From NCBI RefSeq assembly GCF_900155985.1, contig NZ_FTMA01000003.1:62001-126000 (forward strand): DNA of 64,000 nucleotides. The letters are read 5' to 3'. The translations under genes and the position numbers were made by a program. Under the pieces are notes generated by a model. The model was not told the origin of the DNA and ran no database searches. It saw nothing but the letters and a program-made list of their open reading frames with translations. This document shows positions 7,541-17,459 of the stretch, one piece after another. The stretch's first letter is position 1; every line of letters begins with the position of its first letter. This DNA comes from Maribacter ulvicola. GTDB lineage: Bacteria; Bacteroidota; Bacteroidia; Flavobacteriales; Flavobacteriaceae.

Positions 7541-10033
7541 ATGAAAAAACTTTTCCCTTTACTCCTACTCCTTACACTATCATTCAATTACACACATAGT
7601 CAAAGACCGGGAGGAGACCGGGAAAGAGGTCCAATTGTCATTAGCGGAAAGGTTTTGGATAAAGATGATAACCTACCGTTAGAATATGCCACCTTAGTAT
7701 TGCAAAGCGTAAACAACCCAGATCAAATTACTGGTGGCATTACAGATATAGACGGAAATTTCAAAGTTGAAGCTACCCCTGGAAAATACAATATCTCTAT
7801 TGAATATATTTCCTATAAAACCTACCAATTACCCAATCAAACTATTACAGAGTCTAAAGACCTAGGTACCATTAAACTTGCATTGGACGTAGCGCAACTA
7901 GAAGCCGTAGAGGTTGTAGGTGAGAAAACTACGGTAGAGGTTCGTTTAGATAAAAAAATCTATAATATTGGTAAAGATTTAACTAATAGTGGTGCAACCA
8001 TAACCGACGCCTTAAACAATGTACCATCTGTTGATGTAGATGTTGAAGGCTCTATTAGTTTACGAGGAAATGAAAACGTTAGAATACTAATTAACGGAAA
8101 ACCATCTGCACTGGCAGGTTTTGGATCTACCGATGCCCTTACACAACTTCCTGCAGATGCTATTGAAAAAGTAGAGGTAATAACAAGTCCGTCTGCACGA
8201 TATGATGCCGAAGGCACCGCTGGTATTTTAAACATTGTACTTAAAAAAGAAAAAACACTTGGTTTTAACGGCTCTGTCAATACCACCATTGGCTACCCTG
8301 TTAACAGTGGTATTTCTGTCAATGCCAATTTAAGAACAGATAAATTCAATTTATTCAATACTACAGGATATAGTTATAGGGACGCACCGGGCAACGCATT
8401 TTTTGACAACACCTATTCTTCTGGTAGTTTTGATAGGATTATAGAAGACAGAGCATATAATAGATTAAGAAAAGGGTTCAATACCAACTTAGGCTTAGAA
8501 TACTTCTTGACTGAACAATCTTCTATAACCGGTAGTGTTTTCTATAGAACTTCTAAAAGTGAAGATGAAACAGATAATACCAACCAAAGATTTGTAAGCA
8601 ATCTATTAAATAGCGAAACTTATAGAACGGAAGACGAGAATGAAGATGATGACAATTACCAGTTTTCATTAAACTATGTTAATGATCTTGACGACGACGG
8701 CCAAAAATTAACTGTAGACTTACAGTACTCTAATGGAGAAGAGACTAAGCTTTCCGTTATTGAAGAAAAAAATACTATTCCTAACGAAAATTTACTCGTT
8801 TTAGAAAATGTCTTTGAAACCGAATCTAAAAATGAATACTTAGCACAAGCCGATTATGTATTACCATTAGGAGATGCGCAGTTTGAAGTTGGTTATCGCG
8901 GTACTTTTGAAGAAGAGGTAACAAATTACAGGTTAGATTCCTTAAATCAAGAAACAGGTCAATTTGATATCAACAAGAATCTTACCAATATATTTACCTA
9001 TAATGAAAATGTAAATGCTGTTTACACACAATATGGAAATAAGATTGGTAACTTTTCTTTCTTACTAGGGCTTCGTTTAGAGAATACACAACTAAAAGGC
9101 CAATTAGATTCTGAGTATGATACTAGTGAACTTGAAGAACAATTAGGTGTAGATGTCGACGTTAATTTTGACAAGAACTATTTGGGTCTTTTCCCTACTG
9201 TAAATTTCATATATGAACTTGCAGAGAACGAAAACATTTCATTAGGCTACAATAGAAGGATAAATAGACCTAGAGGATGGTTTATAAATCCGTTTCCATC
9301 TCGATCAAGCAGAACTAATATCTTTCAAGGTAATCCAGATTTAAATCCTGCGTTTTCTAATGCTTTTGATTTAGGATACCTAAAACGATGGGATAAAGTA
9401 ACCTTAACGTCATCTATCTACTATCAAAAAGAGACAGACTCATTTGAAAGAGTACAAGAAGAAACCGGACAAACAACTACTGATGGTATTGAAATAATAA
9501 GAACCATACCAATTAATCTTTCTACAAATGATCGCTTGGGCGTAGAGGCCGGTATGATGTACTCCCCTGCCAAATGGTTGCGATTAAATTCAAGCTTTAA
9601 TTTTTTCAGATTTTCAACCGAAGGTATATTTAACGGTGTAGACTACGGTACTACTAACACCAGTTGGTTTGGAAGATTTAGCTCTAAAGTATCATTACCC
9701 GCAAAAATTGACTGGCAAACAAATGCATTTTATAGAGGACCATCTTCTACGGCACAAACTGAAAACGAGGGTATATTCTCATTGAATTTAGCCTTTAGTA
9801 AAGATATTTTAAATGACAACGGTACACTTTCTCTTAATGTAAGCGACCTTTTGAACTCTAGAAAAAGAAGCTCTTATACAGAAACAGAGTTTTTTACATC
9901 AAACAGTGAATTTCAATGGAGAAAGCGCCAAATAACCATGGGCTTTGTATATCGTTTTAACCAACCAAAGGAACGTAATAAAGGTTCAAGAGGAAATGGT
10001 GGTGATGAAGGTGGAGAAGAAATTGAAGGATAA
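7541..10033 (+). CDS. Outer membrane beta-barrel protein (TonB-receptor type, OMP_b-brl_3)
   Basis: An 830-residue protein: signal peptide (to about residue 20), a carboxypeptidase-like regulatory domain (VISGKVLDKDDNLPLEYATL ... DIDGNFKV, about 25-115), a plug domain (about 125-225, with ITDALNNVPSVDVD and SARYDAEGTAGILNIVLKK), then a long beta-barrel with family landmarks such as GYNRRINRPRGWFINPF and FQGNPDLNPAFSN. The acidic Gly-rich C-terminus does not end in the usual aromatic residue. The ATG at 7541 is chosen because it opens the signal peptide; the frame is open further upstream but inside the preceding gene. The transported ligand cannot be told. Confidence 0.9.
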   Translation: MKKLFPLLLLLTLSFNYTHSQRPGGDRERGPIVISGKVLDKDDNLPLEYATLVLQSVNNPDQITGGITDIDGNFKVEATPGKYNISIEYISYKTYQLPNQTITESKDLGTIKLALDVAQLEAVEVVGEKTTVEVRLDKKIYNIGKDLTNSGATITDALNNVPSVDVDVEGSISLRGNENVRILINGKPSALAGFGSTDALTQLPADAIEKVEVITSPSARYDAEGTAGILNIVLKKEKTLGFNGSVNTTIGYPVNSGISVNANLRTDKFNLFNTTGYSYRDAPGNAFFDNTYSSGSFDRIIEDRAYNRLRKGFNTNLGLEYFLTEQSSITGSVFYRTSKSEDETDNTNQRFVSNLLNSETYRTEDENEDDDNYQFSLNYVNDLDDDGQKLTVDLQYSNGEETKLSVIEEKNTIPNENLLVLENVFETESKNEYLAQADYVLPLGDAQFEVGYRGTFEEEVTNYRLDSLNQETGQFDINKNLTNIFTYNENVNAVYTQYGNKIGNFSFLLGLRLENTQLKGQLDSEYDTSELEEQLGVDVDVNFDKNYLGLFPTVNFIYELAENENISLGYNRRINRPRGWFINPFPSRSSRTNIFQGNPDLNPAFSNAFDLGYLKRWDKVTLTSSIYYQKETDSFERVQEETGQTTTDGIEIIRTIPINLSTNDRLGVEAGMMYSPAKWLRLNSSFNFFRFSTEGIFNGVDYGTTNTSWFGRFSSKVSLPAKIDWQTNAFYRGPSSTAQTENEGIFSLNLAFSKDILNDNGTLSLNVSDLLNSRKRSSYTETEFFTSNSEFQWRKRQITMGFVYRFNQPKERNKGSRGNGGDEGGEEIEG

Positions 10034-10052
10034 AATAGAAAAGACAAGACAT

Positions 10053-10085
10053 AAAAAAAGAAGCCAATTGGCTTCTTTTTTTTTA
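10053..10085 (+). terminator. Intrinsic terminator after the beta-barrel gene
   Basis: The stem AAAAGAAGCC/GGCTTCTTTT closes an AATT loop and is followed by a long T-run, 20 bases past the stop codon. Confidence 0.88.
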
Positions 10086-10192
10086 TGCTATACTTAAAAA
10101 TAAAGATTTAAACACTCCAGCGCTTGCGTGGAAATTTAAATAAAATTTTTAATTCTTTACTTAGAGAACTCGTCTTAAGATAGGATTCTAAT

Positions 10193-10366
10193 CTATGCTT
10201 CTCGTGCGGCTTTTTTCTTGTCGCTTCTTTCTTTTAATAATTCTTTAATGTTACCACCTAACCAGTAAGGGACAACAAATAATAACAAAAACATCATTAG
10301 CCAAAAACCTATAGTTAATATGGTTAAAAAAGCTAAAAATCCTAAATATTGGTCAAAATCAAACAT
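10193..10366 (-). CDS. Small membrane protein, unknown function
   Basis: A 57-residue protein starting MFDFDQYLGFLAFL, with one long or two short hydrophobic spans (about residues 7-40) and a strongly basic tail (KERSDKKKAAREA), which predicts a cytoplasmic C-terminus. The ATG at 10366 has an AAGAAG stretch before it and was preferred over a start 13 codons upstream that adds a non-membrane leader. I do not recognise a family. It stands alone, divergent from fumC. Confidence 0.6.
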   Translation of the reverse strand: MFDFDQYLGFLAFLTILTIGFWLMMFLLLFVVPYWLGGNIKELLKERSDKKKAAREA

Positions 10367-10484
10367 ATCTTCTTGCTTATATATTACAAAGATACCATAA
10401 ACCAATTATTTTTTGCAAACGTTCTGCAAAAAATAATTTTACTTTTCGCAACAAAGTTGTCACCATAAAAATAAATGTAAACCT

Positions 10485-10492
10485 TATTTTTG
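10485..10492 (+). promoter_or_regulatory. Putative -7 promoter box for fumC
   Basis: TATTTTTG matches the Bacteroidota consensus TAnnTTTG exactly and lies about 49 bases before the fumC ATG. A TTG at 10457 could be the -33 element, though the 25-base spacing is a little long. Confidence 0.4.
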
Positions 10493-10540
10493 AAGGGATA
10501 TAAATAAGTTAACTTAAGATTCATATAAATTAATAAGATT

Positions 10541-11941
10541 ATGGAGTTCAGAATCGAAAAAGATACCATGGGTAATGTAGAAGTACCCAAAGACAAATAT
10601 TGGGGAGCACAAACAGAACGCTCCCGTAATAATTTTAAAATAGGTCCTGCTGCATCCATGCCTTTGGATATCGTTTATGGTTTTGCCTATTTGAAAAAAT
10701 CTGCTGCATATGCAAATTGTGAACTTGGTGTTTTGGCTGCTGAAAAAAGAGACTTGATCGCCACTGTTTGCGATGAAATTTTAGAAGGTAAACATGATGA
10801 CCAATTTCCTTTAGTAATATGGCAAACGGGGTCTGGCACCCAAAGTAATATGAACGTTAATGAAGTAGTTGCCAATAGAGCCCATGAAATTGCAGGTAAA
10901 GTGATCGGCGAAGGTGAAAAAACCATTCAACCAAATGATGATGTCAATAAGTCACAATCATCAAATGACACCTTTCCTACCGGTATGCATATAGCTGCCT
11001 ATAAAAAGATTGTTGAAGTTACCATACCCGGCGTAACTCAATTAAGAGATACACTTCAGAAAAAAGCTGTTGAATTCAAGAATGTAGTTAAAATTGGCCG
11101 TACGCATTTAATGGATGCCACTCCCCTGACCTTAGGTCAAGAATTTTCAGGTTACGTATCTCAATTAGACCATGGTTTAAAAGCTTTGAACCATACACTT
11201 GCCCATTTAAGCGAATTGGCTTTAGGCGGAACTGCGGTGGGAACCGGACTAAACACACCTGAAGGATACGATGTTCTAGTAGCAAAATACATTGCTGATT
11301 TTACAAAATTACCATTTATCACTGCTGAAAATAAGTTTGAAGCCCTTGCTGCACATGACGCCATTGTGGAAAGTCATGGCGCATTAAAACAATTAGCGGT
11401 TTCCTTAAATAAAATAGCTAACGATATTAGAATGATGGCCTCTGGTCCTCGTTCAGGTATTGGTGAGATCATTATTCCGGCAAATGAACCTGGTAGTTCT
11501 ATAATGCCAGGAAAAGTGAATCCTACGCAGTGTGAAGCACTAACTATGGTTTGCGCACAAGTTATGGGTAATGATGTTGCCGTTAGCGTTGGTGGCACCC
11601 AAGGTCATTATGAGTTAAACGTTTTTAAGCCTATGATGGCTGCAAACATTTTACAGTCTGCACAGTTAATTGGCGATGCCTGTGTAAGTTTTGAAGAGCA
11701 TTGTGCTGCCGGCATAGAACCAAATCATGAAGTTATTAAGCAATTATTGAATAACTCTCTCATGTTGGTTACTGCTTTAAATACTAAAATTGGTTATTAC
11801 AAAGCCGCAGAAATTGCAAATACCGCACACAAGAACGGTACAACTTTAAAAGAGGAAGCAGTTAATTTAGGATATGTATCAGCAGAAGATTATGACGAAT
11901 GGGTAAAACCTGAAAATATGGTAGGTAGCTTAAAAGACTAA
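10541..11941 (+). CDS. fumC: Class II fumarate hydratase
   Basis: The iron-independent TCA-cycle enzyme that interconverts fumarate and malate. Its 466 residues match the usual length. The superfamily signature [15 protein letters not shown] is present near residue 320 and holds the catalytic Ser loop. N-terminal [14 protein letters not shown], the segment [13 protein letters not shown] (about residues 98-110) and [17 protein letters not shown] are typical of FumC rather than aspartase. It is a single-gene unit ended by a strong palindromic terminator. Confidence 0.96.
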   Translation: MEFRIEKDTMGNVEVPKDKYWGAQTERSRNNFKIGPAASMPLDIVYGFAYLKKSAAYANCELGVLAAEKRDLIATVCDEILEGKHDDQFPLVIWQTGSGTQSNMNVNEVVANRAHEIAGKVIGEGEKTIQPNDDVNKSQSSNDTFPTGMHIAAYKKIVEVTIPGVTQLRDTLQKKAVEFKNVVKIGRTHLMDATPLTLGQEFSGYVSQLDHGLKALNHTLAHLSELALGGTAVGTGLNTPEGYDVLVAKYIADFTKLPFITAENKFEALAAHDAIVESHGALKQLAVSLNKIANDIRMMASGPRSGIGEIIIPANEPGSSIMPGKVNPTQCEALTMVCAQVMGNDVAVSVGGTQGHYELNVFKPMMAANILQSAQLIGDACVSFEEHCAAGIEPNHEVIKQLLNNSLMLVTALNTKIGYYKAAEIANTAHKNGTTLKEEAVNLGYVSAEDYDEWVKPENMVGSLKD

Positions 11942-11959
11942 ATACCACTCTCACAAATA

Positions 11960-11991
11960 AGAAAAGGCGACCAATTGGTCGCCTTTTCTAT
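11960..11991. terminator. Bidirectional terminator between fumC and the coiled-coil gene
   Basis: A perfect 13-bp stem (AGAAAAGGCGACC and complement) around AATT, with T-rich flanks on both strands. It separates two convergent genes. Confidence 0.88.
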
Positions 11992-12007
11992 TATATTTTT
12001 AAAACTA

Positions 12008-12895
12008 TTACTTCAACATAAATTTAGAAGTACCCAATAATTTTAATTGGTCGTCATATACGTTTACCATATAATTTCCATCTTGAAAATCACCAGAAGG
12101 CTTACTGATATAATCACATACATCTAAAGACTTGTTCTCATAGTAGAAACCTGTTTGCTTACTGTAAGTAATAGAAGCTCCGTTATCATTTGTTAAAGAG
12201 TTGCTACCACCAAGTACGTTACCTTGAGGGTCTAAAACTTCTAAGAAAAACTCTCTATCACCAGCTTGTGCAATTACGTTATCAGCTACTGTAAAACAAA
12301 TTTTAAATTTGTCAGTTGCCCTAGCTCTTTGTGTTGAAACTAATTTACCACTATTACGTTCTTTTACCGCATCTACATTGAATTTAGATAAGTTCAAAGC
12401 AGAACCTTTCTCAACAACCTGAGCCAAATTTGTGTTCTGTACTACAAGAGAATCATTAAAAACTGTTTGCTTTTCCAATTCAACGTAAGTACTATCACGC
12501 TGCATAGCAATTGCCGTATTAGAACGTGTTAAAGAATCTACTTGCTTTAATAGTTGCTCTCTTTCAGCCTTAAGAACACCAACTTGCCTTCTGTATCTAG
12601 ATAAGGATCCTATATCCGCTTTCATCGTTTTTACAGAGTCTATATATTTTGCAATATTATCCCTTGCACTAACTAACTCTTCATTAGTAGCATTACTTTC
12701 TAAAATAGCCTTATCATATTCAGATTTTAAACTATTTAAATCCTCAACTACCAATTCTTTCTCTTTTGAAAGAACAACTTCGGTCTTCTTTTTATCTTGG
12801 TAAAGACTTACGGTGTAAATGATAGTACCTAAAAGCACAACACCTAAAAGAGCGGTCAAAACTTTTAAACCATTGTTATTTTTTGTTTCAGTCAT
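12008..12895 (-). CDS. Membrane-anchored coiled-coil protein, unknown function
   Basis: A 295-residue protein with a short cytoplasmic N-terminus, one transmembrane helix (about residues 10-28, VLTALLGVVLLGTIIYTVSL), a long heptad-rich coiled coil (about 35-165), then a compact beta-rich C-terminal domain containing KFNVDAVKERNSGK, FKICFTVADN and YMVNVYDDQLKLLGTSKF. The coil and terminal domain should lie in the periplasm. Similar proteins occur widely in Flavobacteriia without a known role. It is a single-gene unit. Confidence 0.75.
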   Translation of the reverse strand: MTETKNNNGLKVLTALLGVVLLGTIIYTVSLYQDKKKTEVVLSKEKELVVEDLNSLKSEYDKAILESNATNEELVSARDNIAKYIDSVKTMKADIGSLSRYRRQVGVLKAEREQLLKQVDSLTRSNTAIAMQRDSTYVELEKQTVFNDSLVVQNTNLAQVVEKGSALNLSKFNVDAVKERNSGKLVSTQRARATDKFKICFTVADNVIAQAGDREFFLEVLDPQGNVLGGSNSLTNDNGASITYSKQTGFYYENKSLDVCDYISKPSGDFQDGNYMVNVYDDQLKLLGTSKFMLK

Positions 12896-13050
12896 AATTT
12901 TAAATTTAATAAAGTGTCTGTTTGTTCAGTTTATATACGTGTTAATTGAAATTTTAGATTTTTTAATGTTAAAATAATTTATTTAACTTAGTAAAGACGT
13001 ATCTAATATGTTATTTCTAAGATCATTACTGTAACTTACCTTTAAAAGCT

Positions 13051-13509
13051 ATGCTTACCATAGTACCTTACACGCCTAAATATACTCAAATCTTTAGAGA
13101 TTTGAATATAGCTTGGATAACGGAACATTTTGAAGTTGAAGAAAAAGATAAAGAGCTCTTGGAACATAGTCAATCTACTATTATCGATCAAGGTGGTTAT
13201 ATCTTTATAGGATTGTGGAATGACATACCCGTAGGATGCTTTGCATTAATCAAAAAAACAGAGCATCGTTTTGAATTGGGAAAAATGGCTGTTGACAAAA
13301 CCTATCAAGGGTTAAAAATTGGTCAAAAAATGTTAGAATACGCCATTAACTTCTCAAAGAATAAAAACTGGAAAGTACTTGATTTATACTCTAGTACAAA
13401 ATTAAAGATCGCACTCCATATTTATAAAAAATACGGATTTATTAACGTTCCTCTAGAGCATAATATGGAGTACCTTCGATCTAATATCAAAATGGAACTA
13501 ACACTTTAA
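13051..13509 (+). CDS. GNAT-family N-acetyltransferase
   Basis: A 152-residue protein with the GNAT fold. The acetyl-CoA-binding motif A appears as MAVDKTYQGLKIGQKML (about residues 90-106), with Q-G-x-x-I-G in place of the classic R/Q-x-x-G-x-G/A, and the tail has the common IYKKYGF segment. The substrate is unknown. It lies 10 bases before the lipoprotein hydrolase gene and is probably co-transcribed with it. Confidence 0.82.
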   Translation: MLTIVPYTPKYTQIFRDLNIAWITEHFEVEEKDKELLEHSQSTIIDQGGYIFIGLWNDIPVGCFALIKKTEHRFELGKMAVDKTYQGLKIGQKMLEYAINFSKNKNWKVLDLYSSTKLKIALHIYKKYGFINVPLEHNMEYLRSNIKMELTL

Positions 13510-13519
13510 ACATAACAGA

Positions 13520-14341
13520 ATGAGAATATTTAAATTACTGATTTTACTATTTGTAGAAATCATGGCGTTTTCATGTAAAGATGCCAATAAAACAGCGCAC
13601 GAATTAGACCCTTCAATAAGGATCGAAGAAAACAAATCGGTAGCTGAAATAACAAATGAGCGCAAGTCCGAAGACATTGAAATCATTCCAATAGCACATG
13701 CCACTGCAGTCATAGAATGGAAAGATCTTGTTATTTACATTGACCCTGTTGGCGGAGCTGCTGCTTTTGAGGGTCAAAAGAACCCTACTGTAATATTGAT
13801 TACCGATATACACGGGGATCATTTAAATGTAGAGACTTTAAATGCCCTAAACACTACTAACGCAACATTTGTAGTACCACAAGCGGTTGCAGATGAATTA
13901 CCTCAAAAATTTAATGAGCAATTGGTAATTATGACAAATGGCACCAGTAAAGAACTTAGCGAGATTATTATAGAAGCTATACCAATGTACAATCTTAGAA
14001 AAGAGGCTTTGAAATTTCATGAAAAAGGACGCGGCAACGGTTATGTTCTTACAATTGACAATCAGCGTATTTACTTCTCTGGTGACACCGAGGATATTCC
14101 TGAAATGCGTTCTTTAAAAAATATAGACAAAGCTTTTGTATGTATGAACTTACCATATACCATGACAGAAGAAAGTGCCGCTGCCGCCGTGTTAGACTTT
14201 AAACCAAAACAAGTTTACCCTTATCATTACAGAGGCAAGCCAGACGTAAGTGATGTTGCAAAATTTAAGCAGTTGGTTGATGCAGGAAATCAAGATATTG
14301 AGGTGATACAGTTAGATTGGTACCCTAATGAAGAATACTAA
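13520..14341 (+). CDS. MBL-fold metallo-hydrolase lipoprotein (UlaG-like)
   Basis: A 273-residue protein with a lipoprotein signal peptide whose lipobox gives Cys19 (AFSC). The metal motif is TDIHGDHLN: His and Asp-His of the HxHxDH pattern are present, while the first His is replaced by Asp, as also occurs in UlaG-like relatives. Further ligand candidates are the Asp in YFSGDTED and the His in YPYHYRGK. Expected to be a periplasm- or surface-anchored zinc hydrolase; the substrate is unknown. Confidence 0.82.
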   Translation: MRIFKLLILLFVEIMAFSCKDANKTAHELDPSIRIEENKSVAEITNERKSEDIEIIPIAHATAVIEWKDLVIYIDPVGGAAAFEGQKNPTVILITDIHGDHLNVETLNALNTTNATFVVPQAVADELPQKFNEQLVIMTNGTSKELSEIIIEAIPMYNLRKEALKFHEKGRGNGYVLTIDNQRIYFSGDTEDIPEMRSLKNIDKAFVCMNLPYTMTEESAAAAVLDFKPKQVYPYHYRGKPDVSDVAKFKQLVDAGNQDIEVIQLDWYPNEEY

Positions 14342-14361
14342 TTTTAGCTGTTAGCTTAAAA

Positions 14362-14391
14362 TAAAAAAGCCCGCAATTGCGGGCTTTTTCT
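14362..14391. terminator. Bidirectional terminator between convergent genes
   Basis: The stem AAAAAGCCCGC/GCGGGCTTTTT around AATT, T-rich on both strands, placed between the MBL-fold gene and ettA. Confidence 0.88.
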
Positions 14392-14403
14392 TTATATAAA
14401 ATA

Positions 14404-16095
14404 CTATCTAATTAATTTCTTGTACTTAATTCGTTTTGGCATCAAATCTCCGCCCAATCGTTTTTTCTTGTTCTCTTCGTAATCAGAGAAAGAACCTTCA
14501 AAGAAATATACTTGAGAATCACCTTCAAAAGCTAAAATGTGTGTACAGATACGATCTAAAAACCATCTATCATGCGAGATTACTACGGCACAACCTGCAA
14601 AGTTTTCTAAACCTTCTTCTAAGGCACGTAGCGTATTCACATCTAAATCATTGGTAGGCTCATCTAAAAGTAGAACGTTTCCTTCCTCTTTTAAGGTCAT
14701 TGCCAAGTGCAAACGGTTACGTTCACCACCAGAAAGCATATTCACTTTTTTGTTCTGCTCACTACCTGAGAAATTAAACCTGCTCAAGTAAGCACGAGAG
14801 TTCACTTGCTTACCACCCATCATCACCAATTCTTGCTCATCACTAAAATTCTGCCAAATGGTTTTTTCGGGATCAATATTAGAGTGACTCTGATCTACAT
14901 ATGCAATTTTTGCAGTCTCACCGGTTTCAAACTCTCCTTTATCAGGAGTTTCTTCGCCCATGATCATTCTAAAAATAGTAGTCTTACCAGCACCGTTTGG
15001 TCCAATAATACCAACAATACCTGCTTGGGGTAATTTAAAGTTCAAGTCTTCGTATAGTAACTTATCATCATAAGCTTTACTTACTCCCTTTGCTTCAATA
15101 ACATTGGTACCCAAACGGGGTCCGTTTGGAATGTAGATTTCCAGTTTTTCGTCAAGTTGTTTTTGATCTTGACTCATTAACTTATCATAGTTCTTAAGAC
15201 GTGCTTTTTGTTTTGTTTGTCTACCTTTTGCACCTTGGCGTACCCAATCAAGCTCTCGCTCAAGAGTTTTTTGCCTTTTGGAGGCTGTTTTACTTTCTTG
15301 AGCCATACGTTTAGACTTTTGATCTAACCAAGAAGAGTAATTCCCTTTCCAAGGAATACCTTCCCCTCTATCCAATTCTAAAATCCAACCGGCAACATTA
15401 TCCAAGAAATATCTATCGTGTGTTACGGCAATTACCGTTCCTTTGTAAGACGCCAAATGATGCTCTAACCAATGTACAGATTCTGCATCTAAGTGGTTGG
15501 TAGGTTCATCCAATAATAAAATCTCTGGTTCTTGAAGCAGTAATCTACATAAAGCTACCCTTCTTCTTTCACCACCGGAAAGCACAGCAATTTTCTTCTC
15601 TGGATCCGGAGTACGTAAAGCATCCATGGCTATTTCTAACTTGGTATCCAGTTCCCAAGCGTTTGCAGCATCAATTTTATCCTGCAACACAGCTTGTTGA
15701 TCCATCAACTTCTGCATTTTATCGGCATCTTCATAAACTTCAGGAAGACCGAACATGTCGTTTATCTTATTGTACTCATCAAGAATAGCTACCGTTTCGG
15801 CCACACCTTCCTTAACAATTTCCAATACGGTTTTGTTCTCATCCAATTCAGGTTCTTGTTCCAAATATCCAACTTTGTAACCTGGAGAAAAAACTACATC
15901 ACCTTGAAAGTTTTTATCAACTCCTGCAATTATCTTTAGCAAAGTAGATTTACCAGAACCGTTTAAACCTAAGATCCCGATTTTAGCACCGTAGAAAAAG
16001 CTTAAGTATATATTCTTTAAAACTGGAGTATTCGCATTTTTATAGGTTTTCGTAACTCCTGACATGGAGAAGATTACCTTCTTATCGTCTGACAT
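14404..16095 (-). CDS. ettA: ABC-F translation factor EttA (energy-dependent translational throttle)
   Basis: A 563-residue soluble ABC-F protein with two ATPase domains and no membrane segments. Walker A motifs are GLNGSGKST (about residues 43-51) and GPNGAGKTT (about 345), with two ABC signatures (LSGGERRR and LSGGERNR) and two LLLDEPTN Walker B segments. The arm region and the P-site tRNA interaction motif region (SWLDQKSKRMAQES, then RQGAKGRQTKQKARL) match EttA. It binds the ribosomal E site and couples the first elongation steps to ATP level. It is an apparent single-gene unit. Confidence 0.93.
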   Translation of the reverse strand: MSDDKKVIFSMSGVTKTYKNANTPVLKNIYLSFFYGAKIGILGLNGSGKSTLLKIIAGVDKNFQGDVVFSPGYKVGYLEQEPELDENKTVLEIVKEGVAETVAILDEYNKINDMFGLPEVYEDADKMQKLMDQQAVLQDKIDAANAWELDTKLEIAMDALRTPDPEKKIAVLSGGERRRVALCRLLLQEPEILLLDEPTNHLDAESVHWLEHHLASYKGTVIAVTHDRYFLDNVAGWILELDRGEGIPWKGNYSSWLDQKSKRMAQESKTASKRQKTLERELDWVRQGAKGRQTKQKARLKNYDKLMSQDQKQLDEKLEIYIPNGPRLGTNVIEAKGVSKAYDDKLLYEDLNFKLPQAGIVGIIGPNGAGKTTIFRMIMGEETPDKGEFETGETAKIAYVDQSHSNIDPEKTIWQNFSDEQELVMMGGKQVNSRAYLSRFNFSGSEQNKKVNMLSGGERNRLHLAMTLKEEGNVLLLDEPTNDLDVNTLRALEEGLENFAGCAVVISHDRWFLDRICTHILAFEGDSQVYFFEGSFSDYEENKKKRLGGDLMPKRIKYKKLIR

Positions 16096-16161
16096 AAAAT
16101 TATAGTGTTTAGTGAAAATTAAAACCTAACAGAAGAATTCACTGTCGGTTCTAAAAATATG

Positions 16162-16338
16162 TTATACTCTACCTTTAAGTGCGTTGAACACCCAAGCAAT
16201 AGCAAAAAAACCTATACCTACGGATGCAAAACCCCAACCTGCAACATCATCATAGCGAAAAGCACCTAATGCAATTAGCGCTAGACCTACAAAAATCATA
16301 ATAAAAGTTGCCCAAGAGAGCACTGTATTCTTGTTCAT
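16162..16338 (-). CDS. CAL67264-type small membrane protein
   Basis: A 58-residue protein (starting MNKNTVLSWATFIMIFVGLA, ending WVFNALKGRV) with two transmembrane helices joined by RYDDVAGWG. It matches a short protein conserved across Flavobacteriaceae that is named only after one member. Function unknown. It sits between ettA and the oxidoreductase gene on the same strand with its own start context. Confidence 0.8.
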   Translation of the reverse strand: MNKNTVLSWATFIMIFVGLALIALGAFRYDDVAGWGFASVGIGFFAIAWVFNALKGRV

Positions 16339-16414
16339 TTTCGAATCAATTAAAATTTAAGCTAACATCAAATATCGGAATTTTTAAGACATTTGCCCAG
16401 TATTACCCCTCCTA

Positions 16415-17386
16415 TTATTCAAACGGAAACACAATTCCTGTCTTTTTACGAACGGAATCCATAATCTCTACTAAATCAAGACTATTTTGATGGCTCCACA
16501 TATCACTCTCTTTTTTTCCAGAATTTAAACAATCATGAACTTCTTCAATTTCATGCACATACCCTTTTCCTCTTTTCCCTACTTCATTTGAGGAAGTCTC
16601 ACCATCTTTTATCAGTGTATAGCCCGTAGTTTCATGCCATCTAGGATGTAAAAAAATAGTTCCTTTACTTCCGGCAATTTCAGCCTTTTTTTCAGAATCA
16701 GAGTTAAGTCCGCTATATAAGATGGCTTGAGCATTGTCATAATTAAAAATCATACTGCACTGCATCTCCACACCTGTTTTGTAAAAATTGGCAGTTGCTT
16801 TTATATCCTTAGGTTTTCCTAACATTACATATGCTAAAAATATTGGATAGATACCTATGTCCAATAAAGACCCACCAGCAAGATCAGGATTCAATAACCT
16901 TCCCTCTTCATCCCTATTCAAAGCGTAAAAAGCAAAATCTGAATGTAAATATCCAATATCACCTATAGTACCATTATCTACTAATTCTTTTACTTTTACA
17001 ATGGTAGGGTTAAATCTTGACCATAAAGCCTCCATCAAAAAAACATTATTTTCTTTGGCAACGGCTATCATTTGCTCCACTTCTGGCTTATTGACACCCA
17101 TAGGCTTTTCACATAATACCGCATTACCTGCCTTCATTGCAGCAATGCTTAAATCTGCATGTGATGTATGTGGCGTTGCCAAATAAATAATATCAACCGT
17201 ACCGCTATGAAATAGTTCTTCATAACTACCATAAGCATTTGGCGCACCATATTCATTGGCAAAAGCCTGGGCTTTATCTATACTTCTAGATGCTACCGAA
17301 ACCAATTTACCGCCATCAACCAATGCCAAATCTTTTGAAAAACTATGTGCAATGTTACCTGCCCCTACAATACCCCACTTTATCAT
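16415..17386 (-). CDS. Gfo/Idh/MocA-family oxidoreductase
   Basis: A 323-residue NAD(P)-dependent dehydrogenase. The Rossmann motif GIVGAGNIAH opens the protein, followed by the ATPHTSHADL segment and the family motif CEKPMGVN near residue 100, whose Lys is catalytic. The C-terminal half holds the alpha/beta sheet domain with LLDIGIYPI. Relatives oxidise sugars, inositols or dihydrodiols; the exact substrate is not evident and no sugar operon surrounds it. Confidence 0.88.
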   Translation of the reverse strand: MIKWGIVGAGNIAHSFSKDLALVDGGKLVSVASRSIDKAQAFANEYGAPNAYGSYEELFHSGTVDIIYLATPHTSHADLSIAAMKAGNAVLCEKPMGVNKPEVEQMIAVAKENNVFLMEALWSRFNPTIVKVKELVDNGTIGDIGYLHSDFAFYALNRDEEGRLLNPDLAGGSLLDIGIYPIFLAYVMLGKPKDIKATANFYKTGVEMQCSMIFNYDNAQAILYSGLNSDSEKKAEIAGSKGTIFLHPRWHETTGYTLIKDGETSSNEVGKRGKGYVHEIEEVHDCLNSGKKESDMWSHQNSLDLVEIMDSVRKKTGIVFPFE

Positions 17387-17459
17387 ACTTTTTGTTTTTG
17401 TTGCATAAACACCAAAATTAACTCCTTATCTTTATCCGAAGAAAAAGAAATTATAGAGA

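Noticed and set aside
10384-10659. 91-codon minus-strand frame over the fumC start
   Set aside because: It overlaps the conserved 5' part of fumC and its promoter, and the translation shows no domain or signal.
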